From Methylococcaceae bacterium UBA659 (lineage in GTDB: Bacteria; Pseudomonadota; Gammaproteobacteria; Methylococcales; Methylomonadaceae), in the NCBI GenBank assembly GCA_002299495.1, contig DBNZ01000209.1, forward strand, positions 1 to 13,058: a stretch of DNA of 13,058 nucleotides, given 5' to 3'. This document shows positions 6,414 to 13,058 of this stretch, in pieces. Each line of letters begins with the position of its first letter. Position 1 is the first letter of the stretch. The notes under the pieces are model-generated. The model did not search any database and had not been told where the DNA came from. It saw nothing but the letters and a program-made list of their open reading frames with translations. Both the position numbers and the translations under genes were made by a program.

Positions 6414-7244
6414 ATGGTTTTAATCAATGGCCAACCCAGTACGGTCATTAACGTCAGTGACCGCGGCTTCCAGTATGGCGATGGGTTATTTGAAACCATC
6501 CTCATACGCGAAAATAAGCCGCTTTTCCTTTCAGAACACCTTCAGCGTTTGATGCAAGGCTGCCAAACACTGGGGATTCCTCTACCCGGCCTGCAAATCC
6601 TCCGTGACGAATCCTTCCAACTTAGCCGCCAAGTCGCAGGGGCAGCCGTATTAAAAATCATGGTCACACGAGGGTCTGGCGGGCGCGGTTACAACCCCCC
6701 CGAAACCATCAACCCCACCCGCGCCCTTAGCTTGCACCCGTTACCTCAATATCCCGACGATTATGCCCATAACGGCATTAAGGCCCGTTTTTGCCATACC
6801 CGCCTAGGGTTAAATCCGGCATTAGCAGGCATGAAACATTTAAACCGCTTAGAACAGGTGATAGCCCGTGCGGAATGGCAAGAAACCGACATTCAGGAAG
6901 GCATAATGCTGGGCTATGACGGTTATGTGCGCGAGGGCACTATGACCAATATTTTTTTTGTTAAACATCGGCGGCTTTTCACACCCGACCTGAGCCAAGC
7001 CGGCATAGCCGGTATAATCCGAGGGCTTGTGCTATCATCCAAGCATGGCGTCAATGTCTCGGTCACCGCCGCCAGTCAATTCGACTTGCTCAATGCGGAC
7101 GAAATGTTTGTTTGTAATTCTATTGTAGGTATTTGGCCGGTTGTCCAATTAGAGAAATGGCAGTTCCCCGTAGGGCCAATCACCCGGCAAATCCAAACAT
7201 GGCTAAAAGAAATCGAACATGAAAATCTCCTCGTTGACCATTAA
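6414..7244 (+). CDS. pabC: 4-amino-4-deoxychorismate lyase (PabC)
   Basis: PabC is a PLP enzyme of fold type IV that splits 4-amino-4-deoxychorismate into p-aminobenzoate and pyruvate for folate synthesis. The N-terminal INGQPS…VSDRGFQYGDGLFET segment, KIMVTRGSGGRGY (81–93), and AGMKHLNRLEQV with the PLP lysine K141 match the PabC subgroup. E174 in the VREGTMTNIFF segment lies where the cofactor-ring glutamate is expected. It is 276 residues, close to the E. coli length. Branched-chain or D-amino acid aminotransferases share the fold, but the KHLNRLEQV motif and the fabF–pabC–mltG context favour PabC. The 21-nt leader after fabF shows no clear Shine-Dalgarno. The 3' end overlaps mltG by 26 nt. 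Confidence 0.93.
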   Translation: MVLINGQPSTVINVSDRGFQYGDGLFETILIRENKPLFLSEHLQRLMQGCQTLGIPLPGLQILRDESFQLSRQVAGAAVLKIMVTRGSGGRGYNPPETINPTRALSLHPLPQYPDDYAHNGIKARFCHTRLGLNPALAGMKHLNRLEQVIARAEWQETDIQEGIMLGYDGYVREGTMTNIFFVKHRRLFTPDLSQAGIAGIIRGLVLSSKHGVNVSVTAASQFDLLNADEMFVCNSIVGIWPVVQLEKWQFPVGPITRQIQTWLKEIEHENLLVDH

Positions 7245-8238
7245 ATCAATCCTCTTAGCCTCATTGGCGATGATCGTCTTTAGCTGGGCTTGGATCAGCT
7301 ACCATTCCGCGTTGCAATCTCCCGTAGTGACAAACGGCCCTGTCACTATCGAAATTAACAAAGGTGATTCATTAAGCCAAGTCACCGAAAAATTAGTGGA
7401 CGCAAAAATCGCCATCCAACCCGTTTGGTTCAAATTATTGGCCATCCAGCAACATGCCTTTGACCAACTAAAAACCGGCGAATACGAGCTGGTCAGCGGT
7501 TTGACCATGTCGGAAATTTTATTTTTGTTTGTCTTGGGAAAAACCAAACAGTATTCGCTGACTATTCCAGAAGGCTGGAGTTATAAACGGTTTGCTGACG
7601 CCATAGCCAATGCCCCCAAACTGAAGCACACTATCGACCCTAATAACCCTGAAGACCTCAAGTTAGTCACCGGTGCAGAAATAAAGAATCCCGAGGGTTT
7701 GTTTTTTCCCGACACCTATTATTACGAAAAACATACGACCGACGTGTCCTTGCTGAAGCGGGCTTATCACAAAATGCAGAGTATTCTGCTGCAAGAATGG
7801 CAAAACAAAGCAGCGGACTTGCCTTTTAAAACACCTTACGAAGCCCTTACGTTAGCGTCTATCGTCGAGAAGGAAACAGCGGTTCCGGCAGAACACCCCG
7901 TGATCGCCGGGGTTTTTATCAGACGGTTAAAAAAAGGCATGCCGTTGCAAACCGACCCCACTGTCATTTATGGGATGGGCGACCACTTTCAAGGTAATAT
8001 TCGCCATCATGATTTAGTTGAGCCAACCCCCTATAACACTTACACGATGAAAGGCCTCCCGCCTACGCCCATTGCCTTGCCGGGTTTAGCTTCAATTAGG
8101 GCCGCACTGCATCCGGATCAAAGCAATTATTTGTATTTTGTTGCCAAGGGTGACGGCGGCCATGTTTTCTCAGCGACGCTAAAAGACCACAATACGGCTG
8201 TCGCCACCTATCAGACCAAACGCCATGGTACGCGGTAA
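7219..8238 (+). CDS. mltG: endolytic murein transglycosylase MltG (YceG family)
   Basis: MltG cleaves nascent glycan strands within the chain at the inner membrane and is proposed to set glycan strand length. The N-terminus has a short positively charged lead (MKISSLTIK) and one hydrophobic membrane segment at about 9–28, leaving the rest in the periplasm. A LysM-like small domain follows at about 40–110 (VTIEINKGDSLSQVTEKL…GEYEL…). The catalytic YceG domain carries NPEGLFFPDTYY (157–168), SIVEKET with the catalytic glutamate E217, LQTDPTVIYG, and PTPYNTYTMKGLPPTPIALPG. The product is 339 residues, a normal size. The ATG lies inside the end of pabC (26-nt overlap), and the stop lies past the tmk ATG (14-nt overlap), so translation is probably coupled across all three genes. 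Confidence 0.94.
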   Translation: MKISSLTIKSILLASLAMIVFSWAWISYHSALQSPVVTNGPVTIEINKGDSLSQVTEKLVDAKIAIQPVWFKLLAIQQHAFDQLKTGEYELVSGLTMSEILFLFVLGKTKQYSLTIPEGWSYKRFADAIANAPKLKHTIDPNNPEDLKLVTGAEIKNPEGLFFPDTYYYEKHTTDVSLLKRAYHKMQSILLQEWQNKAADLPFKTPYEALTLASIVEKETAVPAEHPVIAGVFIRRLKKGMPLQTDPTVIYGMGDHFQGNIRHHDLVEPTPYNTYTMKGLPPTPIALPGLASIRAALHPDQSNYLYFVAKGDGGHVFSATLKDHNTAVATYQTKRHGTR

Positions 8239-8851
8239 ATTCATTACCCTAGAGGGTACCGAAGGGGTCGGCAAAACCACGAACCTCCAATTTATCAAAA
8301 CCTTGTTGCAGCAACACGGGCTTCCTGTGGTCGCCACCCGGGAACCTGGCGGTACCCTCCTTGGCGAAAAAATCCGCCAACTATTGCTTGACCCCGACAC
8401 CGAACTATTGTCCGAACAAACCGAATTATTACTGGTTTTTGCGGCCCGCGCCCAGCACCTCAAGCATGTGATCGAACCGGCGTTGGCGCAAGGCAACTGG
8501 ATTTTATGCGACCGCTTTACCGACGCCACCTATGCCTATCAAGGCGGGGGCCGGAACATGAAAGCCAGCACGATTGAATGGCTGGAAAATTGGGTGCAAG
8601 GCAATCTCAGGCCGGACTTGACGTTACTGTTGGATGCGCCGGTCAATGTCGGGATGGAACGGGCCAAAATACGGCCGGGTGAAGCCGACCGGTTTGAACT
8701 CGAAGGGCAACATTTTTTTGAACATGTCAGGCGGGCTTATTTGTTGCAATACGAATTGCATCCCGAGCGCATCAGGCTGATCAAAGCCAACCAACCCCTA
8801 GCTGAAGTCCAACGCGCCATAATGGACGCCCTCCGGCCATTACTCCGATAA
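8225..8851 (+). CDS. tmk: thymidylate kinase
   Basis: Tmk phosphorylates dTMP to dTDP with ATP, an essential cytoplasmic step to dTTP. The P-loop EGTEGVGKTT (10–19) is complete. It is followed by TREPGGT (38–43), the DRF motif (95–97) in LCDRFTDATYAYQGGGR, and a LID-like RPGEADRFELE segment near 152–162. Length is 208, typical of bacterial Tmk. The ATG at 8225 overlaps mltG by 14 nt and gives the usual short lead to FITLEG. It is separated from holB by 2 nt. The tmk–holB pairing is conserved in many bacteria, placing two DNA-synthesis functions in one transcript. Confidence 0.97.
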   Translation: MVRGKFITLEGTEGVGKTTNLQFIKTLLQQHGLPVVATREPGGTLLGEKIRQLLLDPDTELLSEQTELLLVFAARAQHLKHVIEPALAQGNWILCDRFTDATYAYQGGGRNMKASTIEWLENWVQGNLRPDLTLLLDAPVNVGMERAKIRPGEADRFELEGQHFFEHVRRAYLLQYELHPERIRLIKANQPLAEVQRAIMDALRPLLR

Positions 8852-8853
8852 CC

Positions 8854-9849
8854 GTGAACGACGTTTTACTGCCGTGGCACAAACCCTACTGGCAACAGTT
8901 ACGCCAGTATGTTTCTCAACAGCGCCTACCCCAAGCGTTGTTGATCACTGGCAAACCGGGCCTGGGCAAAAAACACTTAGCCCAACAATTTGCCGCGTCC
9001 CTGCTCTGCACCCAACCGGGTGAAAACGGCCTTGCTTGCGGGCAATGTCGGGATTGCCGGTTAGTTTCAGCCGCTACGCATCCGGACCTTATTCATTTGA
9101 AACGGATCGAGGATAAAACCAGCATTTCGGTCGACCAAATACGCACATTAATAGCCCAGACCAGCCTTAAACCCCAGTTCGATGGTTACCGTATCATTCT
9201 TATCGACCCCGCCGATGCCTTGAACGCCAATGCCGCCAATGCCTTTTTAAAATATCTGGAAGAACCCACCGAACGTACCCTCGTGGTATTGCTGACCGCC
9301 ATGCCTGGCAAGCTTCCCGCCACCATAACCAGCCGCTGCCAAAAACTCAACTTGGCCACACCCGGGCGAGAGTTAGCCTGTGCGTGGCTTAAGCGGCAAC
9401 AACCGGCACTGGATGAGCAGGCAGCAGAAAAGATCGTTTACTTGGCCAAGAGCGCCCCGTTGCTGGCCCTAGCTTTCGCATCCAATGGCGTGTTAGCGAT
9501 CCATGACGATTGTTTTCAAGCTTGGTTGGAATTGGCAAACCAAAAAACCCACCCGGTAATGGTTGCCGAGCAATGGCAAAAATGGGCCGATAAGCCCATC
9601 TTGTCCTGGTTTGCCGACTGGTTGGTCGACTTGCTCAAATGCCGTTCCAAAGCGCCTGCCCAGAAACTTAACAACCCCCATCTTTACAAAAGCTTAAGCG
9701 CATTGTCAGAATGCCCCCTCAATCCCCGAAAAGTGTATATACTTTACGACTTGGTGCTGGAAAACTTGCGGCGCCAGCATACTCCGATCAACAAACAACT
9801 CATGTTTGAAGAACTTTTGATCCATTGGGCGCGACTAAACGATAATTAG
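8854..9849 (+). CDS. holB: DNA polymerase III subunit delta' (HolB)
   Basis: HolB is the delta' subunit of the clamp-loader complex that places the beta clamp on primed DNA. The AAA+ core shows a degenerate Walker A, ITGKPGLGKKHL (31–42), in which the usual Thr/Ser after the lysine is Lys. A zinc module with C52, C62, C65 and C68 follows, then HPDLIHL, the IILIDPADALN strand (Walker B region, 114–123), LEEP (135–138) and the SRC motif (160–162) seen in clamp-loader subunits. The length of 331 is close to that of E. coli. The start is GTG at 8854, two bases after the tmk stop, without an obvious Shine-Dalgarno, which suggests translation coupled to tmk. Some ATP-binding residues remain, whereas E. 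coli delta' has lost them. Confidence 0.93.
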   Translation: MNDVLLPWHKPYWQQLRQYVSQQRLPQALLITGKPGLGKKHLAQQFAASLLCTQPGENGLACGQCRDCRLVSAATHPDLIHLKRIEDKTSISVDQIRTLIAQTSLKPQFDGYRIILIDPADALNANAANAFLKYLEEPTERTLVVLLTAMPGKLPATITSRCQKLNLATPGRELACAWLKRQQPALDEQAAEKIVYLAKSAPLLALAFASNGVLAIHDDCFQAWLELANQKTHPVMVAEQWQKWADKPILSWFADWLVDLLKCRSKAPAQKLNNPHLYKSLSALSECPLNPRKVYILYDLVLENLRRQHTPINKQLMFEELLIHWARLNDN

Positions 9850-9860
9850 TAGGAAAAACC

Positions 9861-10211
9861 ATGGCCGAATCCGCTATCCGCTCCAGCATCCTGAATATCA
9901 GCATCAAAGATAAAAACTCCTTGTACATGGCTTACATGCCCTTCATCAACAATGGCGGCTTGTTTATCCCCACCAACCGGCAATATGAAATAGGCCAAGA
10001 GCTTTTTGTACTGTTAAAGTTGGTCGATGAAACCCAACCTTTGCCTATTTCTGGCAAAGTGGTCTGGAAAACACCTGCCGGTTCCCATAACAACCAAACC
10101 CAAGGCATTGGCATCCAATTTATAGACCCAGACGGCCTAGTTGCCCGTGACCAGATAGAAACCCATCTGGCTGGGGCGTTAGGCTCCGACCGCCCGACTT
10201 ACACCATGTAG
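9861..10211 (+). CDS. pilZ: type IV pilus assembly protein PilZ
   Basis: This 116-residue protein closely follows the Pseudomonas aeruginosa PilZ pattern: an ISIKDKNSLYMAYMPF lead, GGLFIPT, a mid-protein ISGKVVWKTPAG, GIGIQF, and a final DRPTYTM. PilZ is required for type IV pilus biogenesis and works with the extension ATPase PilB and with FimX in species that have them. The c-di-GMP-binding motifs of canonical PilZ domains (RxxxR and D/NxSxxG) are absent, as in the founding PilZ, so direct c-di-GMP binding is unlikely. AGGA at 9851–9854 gives a fair Shine-Dalgarno before the ATG. It sits 11 nt after holB and 5 nt before tatD. A tmk–holB–pilZ order is known in pseudomonads. Confidence 0.94.
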   Translation: MAESAIRSSILNISIKDKNSLYMAYMPFINNGGLFIPTNRQYEIGQELFVLLKLVDETQPLPISGKVVWKTPAGSHNNQTQGIGIQFIDPDGLVARDQIETHLAGALGSDRPTYTM

Positions 10212-10216
10212 CCATC

Positions 10217-10993
10217 ATGTTGATAGACTCGCATTGCCACCTAGACCGCATTGACTTAAAACCCTTCCAAAACGATTTTTCTTGTTTCATGGACCAGGCC
10301 AGAAACAGCCAAATCAAGCACCAATTGTGCGTAGCCATCGATTTAGAATCCTACCCGGCCATGCGGGAATTGGTTTCGGCTTACCCCGACATATCCCTAA
10401 GCGTTGGGGTGCACCCCAACGTCACCGATGGCAAAGACCCCACCATCGACGAATTGTTGGCGCTGGCTGATGATAAAAAAGTCATCGCCATCGGCGAAAC
10501 CGGCTTGGACTATTACCGTAGCGAGGGTGGACTGGCATGGCAACACCAACGCTTTAGGCGGCATATCCAAGCCGCGAAAACCTGCCAAAAACCTTTGATC
10601 ATCCATACCCGTGAAGCACGTTCCGATACCTTGCGGATACTTAGGGAAGAAGGCGCCGACCAAGTCGGCGGCATCATCCATTGTTTCACCGAAGATTGGG
10701 CATTCGCCCGGCAAGCGCTGGATTTGAATTTTTATATCTCGTTTTCCGGCATCGTGACGTTCAAAAATGCCCTGGCCATACAAGAAACGGCGCAAAAAAT
10801 ACCCGCCGACCGGTTTTTGATTGAAACCGATTCGCCTTATCTGGCGCCGGTGCCGCACCGGGGCAAACCCAATTACCCGACCTATGTGCGCTATGTGGCG
10901 GAGTATATCGCCCAATTACGCGACACCTCGTTTGCACAAATCGCCGGGCAGTCGGCGGACAATTTTTGCCGTTTGTTCAACCAAGCGGTGTGA
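10217..10993 (+). CDS. TatD-family metal-dependent hydrolase (YcfH-like)
   Basis: This is a TatD/YcfH-type amidohydrolase-fold protein; family members act as metal-dependent DNases, but the native substrate of this subgroup is unsettled. The metal ligands are all visible: H6 and H8 in DSHCHLD, E94 in IGETGLDYY, H130 in PLIIHTREA, H155 in IIHCFTED and D205 in ETDSPYLAP. The SVGVHPN segment at 62–68 and the C-terminal PHRGKPNYP are typical. Length of 258 is normal. The ATG lies 5 nt after pilZ with no clear Shine-Dalgarno. The position after holB–pilZ corresponds to ycfH in E. coli. A perfect 20-bp palindrome falls inside the gene at 10402–10421. Confidence 0.93.
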   Translation: MLIDSHCHLDRIDLKPFQNDFSCFMDQARNSQIKHQLCVAIDLESYPAMRELVSAYPDISLSVGVHPNVTDGKDPTIDELLALADDKKVIAIGETGLDYYRSEGGLAWQHQRFRRHIQAAKTCQKPLIIHTREARSDTLRILREEGADQVGGIIHCFTEDWAFARQALDLNFYISFSGIVTFKNALAIQETAQKIPADRFLIETDSPYLAPVPHRGKPNYPTYVRYVAEYIAQLRDTSFAQIAGQSADNFCRLFNQAV

Positions 10994-11042
10994 TCGCAGG
11001 CGGACTCCAGCCAGCCCCTGCCTCTGCGCTGGCCGACCCACA

Positions 11043-11072
11043 TTCACCAGCAAGGCCAATATCCATTATGAT
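11043..11072 (+). promoter_or_regulatory. possible promoter of the VTT–oxidoreductase gene
   Basis: TTCACC at 11043–11048 (4 of 6 to TTGACA) and TATGAT at 11067–11072 (5 of 6 to TATAAT) are 18 nt apart, in the 125-nt gap after tatD. The predicted start of transcription lies about 40 nt before the ATG at 11119. A GCCAGC/GCTGGC inverted repeat (11010–11015 and 11028–11033) lies just upstream, without a T-run. No other feature is visible in this gap. Confidence 0.35.
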
Positions 11073-11118
11073 GGACCTACCCCAAGCCCAATGACAAACC
11101 GGCACCACGGAGCACACC

Positions 11119-13058
11119 ATGAACCGAACCCGCACTGTTTTTTTGCTCGCCATCATCGCCGTCATAGCCTTATTTTTTGCGCTAGGCGGCCAGCATTACC
11201 TGACGTTGGAAACCTTAAAAACCCAACAAGCCTATTTCGCCGACTACCGCGACCAACATCGTAACCTTGCCATTGTCCTTTACAGCTTGATTTACATCGT
11301 CGCCACCGGTTTATCGATACCGGGCGCTGCGGTGTTGACCTTGGCTGGGGGCGCCTTGTTCGGGCTACTATGGGGTAGCGTCATCGTTTCCTTCGCTTCC
11401 ACCATCGGGGCCACGTTAGCCTTTCTGTCCGCCCGCTATTTGTTCCGCGACCAGATTGCCGCCCGCTTCGGCAGGCAACTAAAAACCATCGACGCAGGCA
11501 TAGCCCGTGACGGCCCGTTTTATCTGTTCACCTTGCGGTTGCTGCCTATATTCCCGTTTTTCGCCATTAACGTATTGATGGGCTTGAGCAAAATCAAGAC
11601 GCAGACTTTTTATTGGTACAGCCAAATCGGCATGTTGCCCGGCACGTTGGTCTATGTGAACGCCGGCACCCAACTGGGGAAATTGGATTCCCTGGCCGAT
11701 GTGTTATCGCCTAGCGTCTTGTTTTCATTGGTATTGTTAGGGATTTTTCCGCTGATCGCCAAGAAAATCGCCGATGCCGTGCAAGCGGCAAAAGTTTACC
11801 AGGGCTGGGACAAACCCAAACACTTTGACGCCAATATCTTAGTCATCGGCGCCGGTGCGGCCGGTCTGGTCACGGCCTATATTGCCACAGCCGTCAAGGC
11901 TAAAGTCATTCTAGTGGAAAAGCAGACAATGGGCGGCGATTGCCTGAATACGGGTTGTGTGCCATCGAAAGCCCTGCTCCGCTCCGCTAAAGCCTTGGCG
12001 CAAACCCGCAAGGCCAGTGAGTTAGGCATACACATCGGCGACGCGAAGGCCGATTTTGCCCAAGTGATGGCGCGGGTGCACGAGGTCATCAAAACCATCG
12101 CCCCGCATGACTCGATAGAGCGCTACCAAAGTTTGGGCGTAGAAGTCATCACCGGCAACGCCAAGATCGCATCGCCTTGGCAAGTGGAAGTGGAAGTCGC
12201 AGGCACCGGTCAGACCCGCACGGTCACTACCCGCGCCATCGTCATCGCGGCGGGCGCTAGGCCGTTGGTGCCCAACATCGAGGGTTTAGCGGCGACGGGC
12301 TACCTTACCTCCGACACCGTTTGGCAGTTGCAGCAACAACCCCGGCGCCTGTTGGTGCTAGGCGGCGGCCCTATCGGCTGCGAATTAGGGCAAGCCTTCG
12401 CCCGCCTAGGCTCGGACGTGACGCTCATGGAAATGTTACCGCGTCTATTGGCGCGTGAAGACAGCGACGTGTCCGAACGGGTGACCACTAAATTCCGTGA
12501 TGAGGGCATCACGGTGCTGACCGGACATAAAGCCCTACGCTTTACCCAGGAGCAAGGCGAAAAAGTCTTGTATGCCGAGCACGAAGGCGGAAACGTGCGG
12601 ATAGTTTTCGACCAAGTGTTGTTGGCCTTAGGTCGGGTCGCCAACATCGAAGGCTATGGCGCGGAAGCACTCGGCATCCGCCTGTCCGGGCGCAAAACCC
12701 TTGCCGTCGATGACTTCCAGGCCACCAACTACCCCAACATCTTCGCCTGTGGGGACGTAGCGGGGCCTTACTTATTCACCCACGTCGCTGCCCACCAAGC
12801 CTGGTATGCCGCCGTCAACGCCTTGTTCGGCAATGTCAAAAAATTCCGCACCGACTATTCGGCCATCCCGTGGGCAACCTTCACCGACCCGGAAACCGCC
12901 CGCGTCGGGCTGAATGAACAAGACGCTAAAGCCCAAGGTGTCGCTTACGAAAAAACCGTCTATGGCATTGAAGATTTGGACCGCGCCATAACCGACCAGG
13001 TTAACCACGGCTTTGTCAAAGTGCTGACCCGGCCCGGTTCCGACAAAATTTTGGGCGT
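11119..13058 (+). CDS. VTT/DedA-like membrane domain fused to a mercuric-reductase-like FAD disulfide oxidoreductase (3' end outside window)
   Basis: One uninterrupted frame from ATG 11119 to the right edge gives 646 visible residues. Residues 1–~220 are hydrophobic: a segment at 6–23, then about 48–105 with GLSIPGAAVLTLAGGALFG, then LRLLPIFPFFAINVLMGL (139–156) and a last segment near 197–214. This is the pattern of the VTT (TVP38/TMEM64, DedA-like) domain. From about 238 a class I pyridine nucleotide-disulfide oxidoreductase follows, with FAD motif GAGAAG (244–249), redox pair C275/C280 in CLNTGCVPSK, NAD(P) motif GGGPIG (415–420), and the second FAD motif ACGDVAGP (543–550). The dimerisation domain has begun (ATFTDPETARVGL), but its C-terminal His-Glu region lies beyond the window. 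GGAG at 11109–11112 supports the start. I know of similar bacterial fusions annotated by domain, but the substrate is unknown; no HMA domain is present. A membrane-tethered reductase is my inference. Confidence 0.9.
   Translation, partial: MNRTRTVFLLAIIAVIALFFALGGQHYLTLETLKTQQAYFADYRDQHRNLAIVLYSLIYIVATGLSIPGAAVLTLAGGALFGLLWGSVIVSFASTIGATLAFLSARYLFRDQIAARFGRQLKTIDAGIARDGPFYLFTLRLLPIFPFFAINVLMGLSKIKTQTFYWYSQIGMLPGTLVYVNAGTQLGKLDSLADVLSPSVLFSLVLLGIFPLIAKKIADAVQAAKVYQGWDKPKHFDANILVIGAGAAGLVTAYIATAVKAKVILVEKQTMGGDCLNTGCVPSKALLRSAKALAQTRKASELGIHIGDAKADFAQVMARVHEVIKTIAPHDSIERYQSLGVEVITGNAKIASPWQVEVEVAGTGQTRTVTTRAIVIAAGARPLVPNIEGLAATGYLTSDTVWQLQQQPRRLLVLGGGPIGCELGQAFARLGSDVTLMEMLPRLLAREDSDVSERVTTKFRDEGITVLTGHKALRFTQEQGEKVLYAEHEGGNVRIVFDQVLLALGRVANIEGYGAEALGIRLSGRKTLAVDDFQATNYPNIFACGDVAGPYLFTHVAAHQAWYAAVNALFGNVKKFRTDYSAIPWATFTDPETARVGLNEQDAKAQGVAYEKTVYGIEDLDRAITDQVNHGFVKVLTRPGSDKILG

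Noticed and set aside
7013..7018. TATAAT inside pabC as an internal promoter for mltG–tmk
   Set aside because: No -35-like hexamer at suitable spacing; the sequence is explained by coding.
8252..8359. GAGGGTACC and GGTACCCTC inverted repeat in tmk
   Set aside because: The 9-bp arms are 90 nt apart in coding sequence; most likely coincidence of Gly-Thr codons.
10397..10915. Long minus-strand open frame (172 codons) opposite tatD
   Set aside because: It lies wholly antisense to a well-supported gene and its translation shows no family motif. It is a codon-bias shadow.
11010..11033. GCCAGC/GCTGGC inverted repeat after tatD as an intrinsic terminator
   Set aside because: Six-bp stem with a 12-nt loop and no T-tract; kept only as context for the nearby promoter candidate.
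10821..11264. Plus-strand frame of 147 codons spanning the end of tatD and the start of the fusion gene
   Set aside because: It is out of frame with both well-supported neighbours, and its product is a Pro/Arg/His-rich sequence with no domain pattern.

Overview
The window carries a compact, single-strand (+) bacterial gene cluster built around the type II fatty acid synthase genes. Gene order is yceD–rpmF–plsX–fabH–fabD–fabG–acpP–fabF–pabC–mltG–tmk–holB–pilZ–tatD. This is the classic gammaproteobacterial arrangement. A pilZ gene directly after holB, and no YcfH-only tail, resembles pseudomonad-type relatives more than E. coli. Base composition looks moderate and even across the cluster. I infer a gammaproteobacterium, possibly Methylococcales-like, but the sequence alone does not fix the genus.

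Region 1–109 is the 3' end of an upstream gene, tentatively quinolinate synthase (nadA). Region 110–224 is non-coding and holds a possible promoter for the cluster. Region 225–3990 holds yceD and rpmF (ribosome-related), then plsX, fabH and fabD, with 1–4 nt stop/start overlaps at three of the junctions. fabG follows to 4715. A 132-nt gap then carries the best promoter candidate of the window (a perfect TATAAT) and a stem-loop near the predicted mRNA 5' end, just ahead of acpP. A second, 9-bp perfect stem-loop separates acpP from fabF. Together they suggest that acpP is expressed at its own, higher level.

Region 6414–10993 holds pabC, mltG, tmk, holB, pilZ and tatD, with overlaps of 26 and 14 nt and gaps of 2–11 nt, so they probably form one transcription unit. 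These genes link folate synthesis, peptidoglycan strand release, dTTP supply, the DNA polymerase III clamp loader, type IV pilus assembly and TatD-type nuclease function.

After a 125-nt gap with its own candidate promoter, a long gene open to the right edge starts at 11119. It fuses an N-terminal VTT/DedA-like (TVP38/TMEM64) membrane domain to a C-terminal mercuric-reductase-like FAD/NAD(P) disulfide oxidoreductase. This is the most unusual protein in the window. The other points worth a second look are the two acpP-flanking hairpins and a perfect 20-bp palindrome inside tatD. I see no CRISPR array, tRNA, rRNA, insertion sequence or clearly new system; most of the window is conserved core genome.
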